Part shown: positions 1-6,849 of the stretch, one piece after another
Layout: every line of letters starts with the position of its first letter
How positions within the stretch are numbered: the first letter of the stretch is position 1
Assembly: GCA_016709385.1 (NCBI GenBank)
Contig: JADJMW010000017.1
Coordinates: 1 to 12,009 of the forward strand
Length of the DNA: 12,009 bases
Reading direction: 5' to 3'
Source: Candidatus Rubrivivax defluviihabitans
GTDB taxonomy: Bacteria > Pseudomonadota > Gammaproteobacteria > Burkholderiales > Burkholderiaceae_C
The notes under the pieces: model-generated
What the model was told of the DNA's origin: nothing
Database searches by the model: none
Seen by the model: the letters and a program-made list of their open reading frames with translations, nothing else
Translations under genes and position numbers: made by a program

Positions 1-114
1 GTCAGTTCAAACGCTCAGGTGTGCGTGATGGACTTCGTCGGCACGGGGACGAAGTGGTTGTTGACGGGCGGCACTATTGCAGCCGGCGTGCCGGTGTTCG
101 TAACCCTGTCGTGA
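1..114 (+). CDS. 3' end of an unidentified phage gene (partial)
   Basis: Frame 1 is open from the window edge to a TGA at 112-114 and encodes the last 37 residues of a protein. The stretch is rich in V, G and T with alternating hydrophobic residues (…DFVGTGTKWLLTGG…), which suggests beta structure. The G-T-G-T-K-W element resembles the 'DGtnW' ending common in phage appendage and decoration domains, and the 10269-10625 product ends in a similar way. It lies 8 bases upstream of the next start, so it is probably cotranscribed with it. The full protein is outside the window, so its function cannot be assigned. A head decoration, portal-proximal or fibre-like protein would all fit the place. Confidence 0.6.
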   Translation, partial: VSSNAQVCVMDFVGTGTKWLLTGGTIAAGVPVFVTLS

Positions 115-122
115 ACTAGCCC

Positions 123-866
123 ATGACCTACGGCACCACGACCTACGGCACCGGCTCCTACGGGGCGGGTGAGGAGGAGTCCTCCGACCTGGTGCTGTAC
201 TGGGCCGTCCAGCCGTCGGGCACCACGAACTGGCCCGACAACGCCACCGGCGCCGGGTATATCGCGGGCGGCCTGGATGGCACGGGCGCTGCGCTGAGCG
301 CGGGCAGCTTCGGCAGCCAGGAGTACACCGGCGCGGGCGTGATCGACATGGCGACGGCGGCCAGCGGCCTGACGCCTGGGCAGAGCTATGAGTTCGGCTT
401 TGTCGTCTATGACTCGGTAAGTTACTCAAATGTCGTCGTCAGTGATTCGTTTCGCACCTCTGGCGGCGCTGCGCAGGCCGGCGGCGGCAAGTCACGCAAG
501 CCAAGGAAGCGGCGCTATCAGGTCGAAATCGACGGCGAAGTTCACGAAGTCGAATCGCTGCAGGAGGCCGAGGCAGTTCTAGCCGAAGCGGCGCAGAAAG
601 CGACCGAGACTGCCAAACTCGCCATTGAGCGCGCAGCCAAGGCCAAGCGCCGGCCGGTGCGCAAGATCGTCAGGGACGCCGAAAAAGCGCTTGAGGTGCC
701 TGCGGTCTCGGTGCCGCCGAGCCTGCAGAGCTACGCCGATCAGATGATCGGGAAGATTCGCGCCGAGTATCAATCGGCCCTGTCGGCTATCGAAATCGCA
801 GCCCACATGGCTAAACGTGAGCGCGAGATCGAAGAAGACGACGAAGAAGTTTTGATGCTGCTATGA
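123..866 (+). CDS. Fn3-like domain plus charged helical tail, probable virion protein
   Basis: A 247-residue protein with three visible parts. Residues 1-15 carry a repeated Y-G-T/S-Y-G pattern (MTYGTTTYGTGSYG), a type of beginning I associate with phage virion proteins. Residues about 22-112 look like one fibronectin type III-like beta sandwich, including 'LTPGQSYEFGFVVYDS' followed by a V-rich strand and 'SDSFRT'. A glycine-rich then basic linker (about 113-131, GGGKSRKPRKRR) leads to a domain starting 'RYQVEIDGEVHEVESLQEAE' and then long Ala/Glu/Lys helices to an acidic end. Fn3-like domains on phage proteins are usually surface-exposed and often assist attachment. There is no clear Shine-Dalgarno before the ATG, so coupling to the gene ending at 114 is likely. 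Its position ahead of the scaffold suggests a head-associated role, but I do not recognise the whole protein. Confidence 0.75.
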   Translation: MTYGTTTYGTGSYGAGEEESSDLVLYWAVQPSGTTNWPDNATGAGYIAGGLDGTGAALSAGSFGSQEYTGAGVIDMATAASGLTPGQSYEFGFVVYDSVSYSNVVVSDSFRTSGGAAQAGGGKSRKPRKRRYQVEIDGEVHEVESLQEAEAVLAEAAQKATETAKLAIERAAKAKRRPVRKIVRDAEKALEVPAVSVPPSLQSYADQMIGKIRAEYQSALSAIEIAAHMAKREREIEEDDEEVLMLL

Positions 867-1138
867 CACCACGCGAACGCGCCGACCGGGCAAAACAGAT
901 TCTCGATGATCCCGTTTTTGCTCACGTTTTCACCGACATTCGCGAGCAACTGGTGGCAAAGCTGGAAATGTGCCCCGTTGGGGACGTTGAGGCACAGCAC
1001 GATTTGACGCTAACGCTGCAACTGCTCAAGCAACTTCGGACGCAACTCGCTAGATATTGCGACGAAATTGTGTTAGATAATGCGCGAGAGCGTCAGGCAA
1101 CGTGGTTGCAACGCGCGAGACAGTCACTCACGACCTAA
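863..1138 (+). CDS. Small helical phage protein upstream of the scaffold
   Basis: A 91-residue, mostly helical, charged protein with no signal peptide or membrane segment. Its start overlaps the previous stop as ATGA (863-866), a typical translational-coupling arrangement, and no strong independent ribosome-binding site is visible. The sequence opens 'MTPRERADRAKQILDDPVF' and continues with an amphipathic helix around residues 50-75 (LTLTLQLLKQLRTQLARY). It resembles small uncharacterised phage proteins commonly found next to head genes, and I cannot give it a function. Its base composition looks slightly more AT-rich than its neighbours. It could assist assembly, but that is inference from place only. 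The reading frame itself is well supported by the overlap and length. Confidence 0.7.
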   Translation: MTPRERADRAKQILDDPVFAHVFTDIREQLVAKLEMCPVGDVEAQHDLTLTLQLLKQLRTQLARYCDEIVLDNARERQATWLQRARQSLTT

Positions 1139-1184
1139 CGGACCGGCACGTTAGACAAGTCGAATCCAGCCGGACAAGGAAGAT

Positions 1185-2114
1185 ATGAGCACCGACACAC
1201 CCACGCCGGAATCGGAAGTCTCTATCGAGTCGCGCTTGGCTGCGGCATTCGCTGCGGAAGAAACGGGAGTGCCTGAAGCGGCGCCCGTTGAAACTGCACC
1301 GGAAGCCAGCGACGAGCCGACAGCGGAAGTTGAAACGGAAGAGGTCGCTGAGGACGTTTTCGAGTTCGAGGCCGACGACGGCACGACCGTAAAACTCCCC
1401 GCCGCGGTTGAAAAAGCGGTACTCCGACAAAAGGACTACACGCAGAAGACCATGCAACTCGCCGAGTTGCAGAAGGCGGCCCAGGACCGACTCCAATACG
1501 CCGAAGCGCGGGAACAGCTATCCGCTGCCGTGCTTGACGACGTGACGCAACTCCGTTCGATTGAAAGTCAACTGAAGCAGTACCAAGATGCCGATTGGCC
1601 GGCGCTTTACGAAGCGAATCCCGGCCAGGCGTTGAGATTCCAGCAAGTGATGCGCGACCTTGAAAAGCAGGTTTCGCAGAAGCAGCAGGAGATCAATGCC
1701 AAGGTGCAGCACGTCCAGCAGGCTACCCAGAAACATCACCAGTTTCAGTGGGAGTCGGCCGAAAAGGGTGCGCGCCAGATGATCGGTGACATCAGTGCTG
1801 CTGACAACGCGGCGATGCTGCGGACGGTGGAAAGCCTTGGTATCACTCCGCAGGAGTTCAAGTCTCGATTCGCCGATCCTCGCATCATCGCCATGACGCA
1901 CAAGGCCGCTAAATGGGACGCGCTGCAAGGGCAAAAAGCCTCGGCGGTCCAGAAGGCGAGCCAAGCCCCCCCGGTGATCAAGCCGGGGGCAGCAAATCCA
2001 ATGTCGGCGCAGTCCAAGCAAGAACTGAATTTCCGCAAGGCGATGAAGTCGTCCTCAAGTTCGCAAGACAGGGCGCGACTGATCGAGCAGCGGTTAGCCG
2101 ACAGATTCAAGTGA
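1185..2114 (+). CDS. Putative capsid scaffolding protein
   Basis: A 309-residue protein lying immediately ahead of the capsid gene, the usual place for a scaffold. Residues 1-62 are disordered and very acidic (runs of E, A, P, T). Residues about 64-95 contain 'FEFEADDGTTVKLPAAVEKA' followed by 'LRQKDYTQKTMQLAEL'. This '…KaDYTrKTqelae' pattern is characteristic of scaffold-like proteins in many tailed phages. The rest (about 95-235) is strongly helical and rich in Q, K, E and A, fitting a coiled coil, and the C-terminus is basic (…RARLIEQRLADRFK), as expected where a scaffold touches the capsid shell. Scaffolds guide procapsid assembly and then leave or are degraded. A good ribosome-binding site (AAGGA, 1176-1180) lies 4 bases before the ATG. 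The call rests on composition, motif and synteny. Confidence 0.8.
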   Translation: MSTDTPTPESEVSIESRLAAAFAAEETGVPEAAPVETAPEASDEPTAEVETEEVAEDVFEFEADDGTTVKLPAAVEKAVLRQKDYTQKTMQLAELQKAAQDRLQYAEAREQLSAAVLDDVTQLRSIESQLKQYQDADWPALYEANPGQALRFQQVMRDLEKQVSQKQQEINAKVQHVQQATQKHHQFQWESAEKGARQMIGDISAADNAAMLRTVESLGITPQEFKSRFADPRIIAMTHKAAKWDALQGQKASAVQKASQAPPVIKPGAANPMSAQSKQELNFRKAMKSSSSSQDRARLIEQRLADRFK

Positions 2115-2121
2115 GAACAGC

Positions 2122-3129
2122 ATGACTCTGCTTACTACCACCACGCACACGTATTCGACCGGATACGGCTCGGCCGGCGGCCAGCGTGAAGACCTGTCCG
2201 ACGTGATTTATGAGTTGTTCCCGGAAGACACCTGGGCCGTCACGAATCTGGACAAGGAAAAGGCCAACGCCACCTATACCGAGTGGCTCGGCCAATCGCT
2301 CGCCGCGCCAACTGCGAATGCGCAGCTTGAAGGCGACGACGCCAGTTTTGACGCCCTGACGGCGCCGAGCCGGTTTGGTTCGTATCTCCAGATCAGCGCC
2401 AAGACGTTCATCGTTTCCGACTCGTTGGAATCGGTGAGCAAGGCCGGCCGGTCGAGCGAACTGGCGCGCGGCGCGATGGTCAAGATGCGCGAACTGAAGC
2501 GCGACATCGAAACCCGCATCGTTCAGAACGGCATCAGCACCGCAGGCGGCGCCGGCACGGCACGCACCACGGCCGGCATGGAAGCATGGATCGGTGACGC
2601 GACGGCATCGGCCGGCGGCGCATCGCACGTTGTTCTGGCGACCACAAGCGCTAGCGCGACGACTCCGCCGATCAGTTCCGGCACGCCGGGCACCGCGATC
2701 ACGGACGGCACGACCACTGGCGCCTTTACGTCCACCAATTTGAACTATGCGTTGCAAGGTGCATGGGCAGACGGCGGCGATGCGACGACGATCCTGCTGA
2801 CGGCGAAGCAGAAGGCGTTGCTTGACGGCTTCACGTCGGTGGCGACCCGCATGGTTGACGTGTCGCGCACGCAGCAAGCGTCGATTACCGGGGCGGCGAA
2901 TATCTACGTTTCGGACTTCGGCGTGCACAAGGTCATCCTGAACCGCTATGGGCGCGATTCGGTGGTCCTGTGCCTGGACCCGTCAATGTGGGCCATCCGG
3001 TTCCTGCGCGAGTTCAAGTCGCGGCCGTTGGCTCGCACTGGTGACGCCGAGAAGCGCCAGATCATTGCCGAATGGGCGCTGGTCTGCCGCAACCCGCTGG
3101 CGTCGTCAAAGGTTGTTGCTTGCGCTTGA
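2122..3129 (+). CDS. Major capsid protein, SU10/DUF5309-like
   Basis: A 335-residue protein that I recognise as belonging to the SU10-type major capsid family (formerly DUF5309), which has an HK97 fold. Visible family features are 'REDLSDVIYELFPEDT' near residue 22, 'ANATYTEWLGQSLAAP' and 'LEGDDASFDALTAPSR' in the following strands, and the long helix 'SKAGRSSELARGAMVKMREL' followed by 'KRDIETRIVQNG' (about 95-132). Residues about 140-205 are a low-complexity Ala/Gly/Thr/Ser region, probably an exposed loop. The C-terminal half includes a positively charged stretch (RFLREFKSRPLART) before the final strands. The gene starts 7 bases after the scaffold stop with only a weak GAGAA element. It is followed directly by a strong terminator, consistent with a highly expressed shell protein. 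Confidence 0.9.
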   Translation: MTLLTTTTHTYSTGYGSAGGQREDLSDVIYELFPEDTWAVTNLDKEKANATYTEWLGQSLAAPTANAQLEGDDASFDALTAPSRFGSYLQISAKTFIVSDSLESVSKAGRSSELARGAMVKMRELKRDIETRIVQNGISTAGGAGTARTTAGMEAWIGDATASAGGASHVVLATTSASATTPPISSGTPGTAITDGTTTGAFTSTNLNYALQGAWADGGDATTILLTAKQKALLDGFTSVATRMVDVSRTQQASITGAANIYVSDFGVHKVILNRYGRDSVVLCLDPSMWAIRFLREFKSRPLARTGDAEKRQIIAEWALVCRNPLASSKVVACA

Positions 3130-3142
3130 TGTAACTACCGGG

Positions 3143-3165
3143 GAGGGGGCAAAAGCCCCCTCTTT
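3143..3165 (+). terminator. Rho-independent terminator after the capsid gene
   Basis: A perfect 8-bp stem, GAGGGGGC (3143-3150) with GCCCCCTC (3155-3162), closes an AAAA loop and is followed by TTT. It begins 13 bases after the capsid stop codon. The U-tract is short, so partial read-through to the downstream cassette is plausible, and no other promoter for that cassette is visible. The upstream arm contains GGAGG (3142-3146), a ribosome-binding-site-like sequence that would be locked inside the stem. Confidence 0.8.
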
Positions 3166-3168
3166 CAC

Positions 3169-3531
3169 ATGAGCGAAATCATTGACTTCGATCCGGTGAG
3201 CGGAATCAGCCATTGGTGGGATTACGATGCCCAGACGGACAAGGCGACGATCACCACAAAGCAGGACGTTGAGCCAATCCTAGATTGGACGAAGGGCGCG
3301 GCTAATCAGGGACTCACGGACGGCGGCATCAAGGAATCGTTTTGGCTATACGCCAAGATTCCGACGATCTATCAAGTGAAGATGCACCAGGCCGGCATCA
3401 AGCTAAACGACCCATCGGCGACCAAGCGCATCATTCAATGGGTCAACGAACATGCGCCGCACTTGAAGTGCACGGCAAAGAGTCACGGCGGCACAAAGGC
3501 CAAAATCTACCTTCCCAATGCCACTGACTAA
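3169..3531 (+). CDS. Small conserved-looking phage protein following the capsid gene
   Basis: A 120-residue soluble protein opening 'MSEIIDFDPVSGISHWWDYD'. The early 'FDPvsGi..WwDYD' followed by 'ITTKQDVEPILDWTK' resembles a small uncharacterised family I have seen beside capsid genes in several tailed phages. The middle has 'ESFWLYAKIPTIYQVKMHQA' and the end is basic and mixed. A head-completion or head-stabilising role is possible from place, but no catalytic motif or known fold can be named. The ATG lies only 3 bases beyond the terminator tail and has no free Shine-Dalgarno sequence. The only good match is inside the terminator stem. The first-ATG start is kept because the family-like N-terminus begins there. 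The end overlaps the next gene by 14 bases. Confidence 0.75.
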   Translation: MSEIIDFDPVSGISHWWDYDAQTDKATITTKQDVEPILDWTKGAANQGLTDGGIKESFWLYAKIPTIYQVKMHQAGIKLNDPSATKRIIQWVNEHAPHLKCTAKSHGGTKAKIYLPNATD

Positions 3532-4933
3532 AGACGAAGCGCGGAAGTTCGAGGCAGCAAAAAGCCTGTGGGAACAGGCGAAGTATGACGAGGCGTATGA
3601 CATTGTGCGCCCCGTGCTCACAGACGCGCCATACAACGGCAGTTTTCTGGCCCTGGCTGGCGTGATCTACGAAAAGGCAGAGAACCTGCCGGTCGCATAT
3701 CACTTGTTCAAGTCGGCGACACAGGTCGAGCCAAACGAGGCGAATCACTGGGTCAATCTCGGTCGCGTGGCCGAAGATATGTGGCACACGCAAGAAGCCG
3801 AGCGGCATTACAAAGTAGCGCTCAAGAAGGTCAACCGCGACGACACGTTGCGTATCCTTTATGGCAACCTGGCAGCGCTGTGCATCGATAACGCTCGTTA
3901 CGAAGAAGCCGAGAAGTGGTGCGAGCAGGCGTTGACCAAGTTCCCGGATTTCCGGCTCGGGAAGAGCAATCTAGGCTTTGCGCAGCTTGCTTTGGGCAAG
4001 TGGGACAAGGGATGGGCGAATTACCGCTATGCCCTGGACACCCCGACACGAACAAAATTCCAGTATGGCAACGAACCCGAGTGGGACGGCACGCCCGGCA
4101 AGCGTGTAGTGCTGTACGGAGAGCAGGGCATCGGGGATGAAATCTCGTTTGCTTCGATGGTGCCTGATGCAATCGACATCTGCAGGAAAGTCGTCATTGA
4201 CTGTGACCTGAGACTAGCGAACCTGTTCGCGCGCAGCTTCCCGCAGGCTACGGTCTACGGGACAAGAAAGATGCCGCACGATTGCGCCCTGTGGAAGGAA
4301 GAAGATACGCAATTCGACGCATCGCTTGCCATTGGGCAGATCGGTGAGTATTTCCGCAAGACGCCGGCCGACTGCCCGGGCACGCCATATCTGATCCCGG
4401 ATGATGACCGGGTGCTGATGTGGCGGGCACTGTGGGCGAAGAAGAAAAAGCCAGTGATCGGCATCGCATGGAACGGCGGCATTCCTAGAACTGGCATGAA
4501 GTTCAGGAAGTGGACGCTTGAGCAGCTATTGCCGGTGCTCAGTTCCATAGATGCGCATTGGGTCAGTCTCGAATACAAGTCGGCCGCGAAAGCCATCGGC
4601 GAGTTCAAGGCCAGGCACCCGGAGATTGATCTTCACGAATACCCGCATGCAACCCTGACACGCGACTATGACGACACAGCGGCGCTAGTAGCATCACTGG
4701 ATATGGTCTTTTGCGTCCAGACGGCGGTGGCGCATCTAGGCGGCGCGCTAGGTGTCCCGACCTGGGTGTGTGTGCCCCCTACAAGCCAATGGCGCTACGG
4801 GTCAAAGGGCGAGGACGTGCCTTGGTACAAGTCGGTCCGCGTGCTGCGGCAGGTCAGCAAGGCATGGGACTTCAAGGCCATTGGTCGGCAGATCGCTGAT
4901 CGCTTTACGCCAGCGCTGAAGAATGCAGCTTGA
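3518..4933 (+). CDS. TPR-repeat glycosyltransferase (GT9/GT41-like catalytic region)
   Basis: A 471-residue fusion. Residues about 8-170 form four or so tetratricopeptide repeats (for example 'AKYDEAYDIVRPVL', 'NLGRVAEDMWHTQEAERHY', 'ARYEEAEKWCEQAL'), which usually bind partner proteins. A linking segment 'PEWDGTPGKRVVLYGEQGIG' (187-206) matches the '…WdG…gEQGlGD' signature that joins TPRs to a glycosyltransferase-B region in bacterial TPR-GT proteins. The last part has 'VIGIAWNGG' (313-321) and 'DYDDTAALVASLDMVFCVQT' (383-402), then 'AVAHLGGALGVPTWV', the sugar-nucleotide-binding end of GT9/O-GlcNAc-transferase-like enzymes. The position usually occupied by Asp in '…VDTxvAHLaGALG' is Gln401. 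No signal peptide or membrane segment is seen. It is the first gene of the sugar cassette and overlaps both neighbours. The acceptor is unknown, and a protein acceptor bound by the TPRs is likely. Confidence 0.85.
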   Translation: MPLTKDEARKFEAAKSLWEQAKYDEAYDIVRPVLTDAPYNGSFLALAGVIYEKAENLPVAYHLFKSATQVEPNEANHWVNLGRVAEDMWHTQEAERHYKVALKKVNRDDTLRILYGNLAALCIDNARYEEAEKWCEQALTKFPDFRLGKSNLGFAQLALGKWDKGWANYRYALDTPTRTKFQYGNEPEWDGTPGKRVVLYGEQGIGDEISFASMVPDAIDICRKVVIDCDLRLANLFARSFPQATVYGTRKMPHDCALWKEEDTQFDASLAIGQIGEYFRKTPADCPGTPYLIPDDDRVLMWRALWAKKKKPVIGIAWNGGIPRTGMKFRKWTLEQLLPVLSSIDAHWVSLEYKSAAKAIGEFKARHPEIDLHEYPHATLTRDYDDTAALVASLDMVFCVQTAVAHLGGALGVPTWVCVPPTSQWRYGSKGEDVPWYKSVRVLRQVSKAWDFKAIGRQIADRFTPALKNAA

Positions 4934-5369
4934 ACAGTACGCTGAGTTGATCAGCGAAATGATTAACCGGCTGGAGCCGCTGCACGTCCTTGATTACGGG
5001 TGCGGGCCGGATGTTGCGCTTGCCAAAGCGCTGAAGGTCAAGCACGCATTCAAGTATCAGGCTTTCGACAAGGACGTACCCAAGTTCTCGGGTGAACCAT
5101 TCCCGGCTGACGTGGTGGTCTGTACCCGCGTCCTTGGTGAGTGCGATGAAGACGAAGCCGAAGAAGCGCTAGACAACCTGCGCAGGCTCACTGAAGGCGT
5201 GTGCGTCATGGTCGTGAACCATAGCGCCATGCCGGCCGTATGGTGGTTGCCGCGGATCATGGTGCGCTTCGATCTGCAGACGTATCAAGTCGCAGGCGAC
5301 GATAGCTTCTATGCAGTCGCTTACGCTCATCCCAAAGTGATCGAGAACGAAGCCGGGGAGAAGTTGTGA
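4923..5369 (+). CDS. Short class I SAM-dependent methyltransferase-like protein
   Basis: A 148-residue protein with a Rossmann-type methyltransferase core. Motif I is 'VLDYGCGPD' (22-30), an acidic residue ends strand 2 ('AFDKD', Asp49), and motif IV-like 'ADVVVCTRVLGECDEDEAEE' lies at 62-81, followed by a helix and strand 5 (EGVCVMVVN). After that it stops early, so it is shorter than the usual 200-250 residues and lacks much of the substrate-binding end. It may be a minimal enzyme or may act with another cassette protein. The start overlaps the preceding gene by 11 bases, and its stop overlaps the next GTG. The substrate is unknown. In this context a sugar hydroxyl or a glycosylated product is plausible, but nothing in the sequence proves it. 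Confidence 0.75.
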   Translation: MQLEQYAELISEMINRLEPLHVLDYGCGPDVALAKALKVKHAFKYQAFDKDVPKFSGEPFPADVVVCTRVLGECDEDEAEEALDNLRRLTEGVCVMVVNHSAMPAVWWLPRIMVRFDLQTYQVAGDDSFYAVAYAHPKVIENEAGEKL

Positions 5370-5977
5370 CGGTTGCCGTCTTCGTCCTGTACGGCGACAC
5401 CATGACGGCAGACGCGACGATGATGGTGGAAACGTGCAAGTGGCACGGCTACGAAGTCATCCAATTGGCTGACGATGTGGCGCCTAGGATCGCAGGCGTA
5501 GATCACCTGTTCCGTGCACCTATCGACATGAAGAAACAGGAACTGTGGCGCTATGAACGGCTGCAGGAAGTCACTCCGCCTTTTGTGTCGCTTGATACCG
5601 ACCTGCTGGTCGTCAAAGACATATCGGATGGGTTCGATCCAGACTATGACGCAGTGCTGACTGAGCGTCCAGCATCTGGAACACCGTTCAATAGCGGGGT
5701 GTTCTTCGTGCACTCACCGAAGTTCATTCCAGAGTGCGTCCGCAGGATCAAGGAAATGCGGCCAGGCGACCAGAACTGGGGCGGTGGTCAGTCTGCGATG
5801 CGCGACATACGGCACGACGGACAGATGAAGATCAAATCGTTGCCGTGTTCGGAATGGAACGATTCAAAGCACGTCAAGGTTGGGACGTATTCCGGGGCTC
5901 GCGTGCTGCACTTCAAGGGTGGGCGCAAGCCACACATGCGGTCAATGTACGAAGAGCGCAAAAGGGAACGCAAATGA
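5366..5977 (+). CDS. GT8-like glycosyltransferase (GT-A fold, DXD)
   Basis: A 203-residue protein with the marks of a retaining, metal-dependent GT-A enzyme like the GT8 (glycogenin/LPS transferase) group. The DXD metal and nucleotide-sugar site is 'SLDTDLLVV' (Asp77, Asp79), 'FNSGVFFVHS' (108-117) matches the 'fNsGvlli' acceptor-site strand, 'DQNWGGGQSAM' follows, and 'LHFKGGRKPH' (181-190) matches the late H-x-x-G-x-K-P metal-ligand motif. The start is GTG, overlapping the previous TGA as GTGA, with a ribosome-binding site (GGGGAG, 5355-5360) 5 bases upstream. This fits better than the internal ATG at 5401, which would remove the first strand. No membrane anchor is present. The donor and acceptor cannot be read from the sequence. 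The end overlaps the SDR gene as ATGA. Confidence 0.85.
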   Translation: MTVAVFVLYGDTMTADATMMVETCKWHGYEVIQLADDVAPRIAGVDHLFRAPIDMKKQELWRYERLQEVTPPFVSLDTDLLVVKDISDGFDPDYDAVLTERPASGTPFNSGVFFVHSPKFIPECVRRIKEMRPGDQNWGGGQSAMRDIRHDGQMKIKSLPCSEWNDSKHVKVGTYSGARVLHFKGGRKPHMRSMYEERKRERK

Positions 5978-6849
5978 AAGTTCTGGTTACTGGCAGCGCC
6001 GGATTCATAGGGTCGCACGTCGTCGAGAGGCTGCATAACGCAGGATATGAAGTTGACGGGTTCGACCATCGCGGGCGCGGCACAGTGCTAGGCGACATCC
6101 GCGACGTGATTGCTGTAGGTGATGCGATGTCGCATGTGGACGCGTTCATTCACTTGGCTGGCCTGCTCGGGACACAGGAACACATTCAAGACCCCGGACC
6201 GATTATGGAGACGAACATCCTGGGCGGATTGAACGTGCTGCAGGCTGCTGCCAAGTTCAAGTTGCCAGGCGTGTGCATCGGGGTCGGAAATCACTTCATG
6301 GATAACCCGTATTCGATCAGCAAGTCTGCGGTCGAAAGGATGGTGTCCATGTTCAATGCGGAGCGCGGCACCAAGGTCAACATCGTGCGCGCCATGAATG
6401 CCTACGGGCCGGGTCAGGTGCCGGCGCAGCCGTATGGGCCGTCCAGGGTGCGCAAGATTGCGCCTAGCTTCATCTGTCGCGCCCTGAAGGGCGACCCTAT
6501 CGAGGTCTACGGAGACGGGTCACAGATCAGCGACATGGTCTATGTCGGTGATGTGGCTGACGCACTCATCAAGGCAATGGAAGCGGCATTGAATGGCAAG
6601 GTGCTGCCGGTGATCGAGGTCGGACCGAAGACGCACACGACGGTCATGGACGTGGCGTTGCTGGTCAAGGAATTGACGGGTAGTACGTCCCCCATCATCT
6701 GTCTGCCGAAGCGGCCGGGAGAAAAAGAAGGCGCACCAGTGTTCGCAAAGTCGGAAACGCTGGAATTGATCGGCATGTCAGACCGCGGGCTGATGCCGTT
6801 GCGTGATGGGCTGACGCTGACGATTGACCATTACCGGGTGCACGCATGA
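5974..6849 (+). CDS. NAD-dependent epimerase/dehydratase-like protein (extended SDR)
   Basis: A 291-residue extended short-chain dehydrogenase of the sugar-nucleotide epimerase/dehydratase type. The cofactor motif is 'TGSAGFIGS' (Gly7, Gly10, Gly13), Asp31 ends strand 2 and suggests NAD, then 'GDIRD' (40-44) and 'HLAG' (60-63). The catalytic Y-x-x-x-K is 'NPYSISK' (Tyr113, Lys117), followed by 'RAMNAYGPGQ' (139-148) and 'YVGDVADA' (190-197). The usual Ser/Thr of the catalytic triad is absent: strand 5 reads 'CIGVGN' and the loop to Tyr113 is very short. The frame is open further upstream (from 5734), but this ATG is chosen because the nucleotide-binding motif follows at once, AAGGGAA precedes it, and it overlaps the previous stop as ATGA. 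It probably makes or remodels the nucleotide sugar used by the neighbouring transferases. The exact substrate is unknown. Confidence 0.87.
   Translation: MKVLVTGSAGFIGSHVVERLHNAGYEVDGFDHRGRGTVLGDIRDVIAVGDAMSHVDAFIHLAGLLGTQEHIQDPGPIMETNILGGLNVLQAAAKFKLPGVCIGVGNHFMDNPYSISKSAVERMVSMFNAERGTKVNIVRAMNAYGPGQVPAQPYGPSRVRKIAPSFICRALKGDPIEVYGDGSQISDMVYVGDVADALIKAMEAALNGKVLPVIEVGPKTHTTVMDVALLVKELTGSTSPIICLPKRPGEKEGAPVFAKSETLELIGMSDRGLMPLRDGLTLTIDHYRVHA

Noticed and set aside
1057..1081. AT-rich TTGCGA…TTAGATAAT resembling a promoter ahead of the scaffold
   Set aside because: Spacing between the best -35 and -10 matches is only about 13 bases and the other registers match poorly.
1135..1154. Six-bp inverted repeat CTAACG / CGTTAG overlapping the stop of the 863-1138 gene
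   Set aside because: Short stem with an 8-base loop and no T-tract. Too weak to call a terminator, and it could be chance.
2107..2928. Long open frame on the minus strand opposite the capsid gene
   Set aside because: Arg/Ala/Gly-rich composition typical of an antisense shadow of GC-rich coding DNA, with no recognisable domain and a strongly supported gene on the other strand.
5734..5973. Upstream extension of the SDR reading frame
   Set aside because: It lies wholly within the preceding glycosyltransferase gene, whose motifs are convincing. The nucleotide-binding motif and start signals place the SDR start at 5974.
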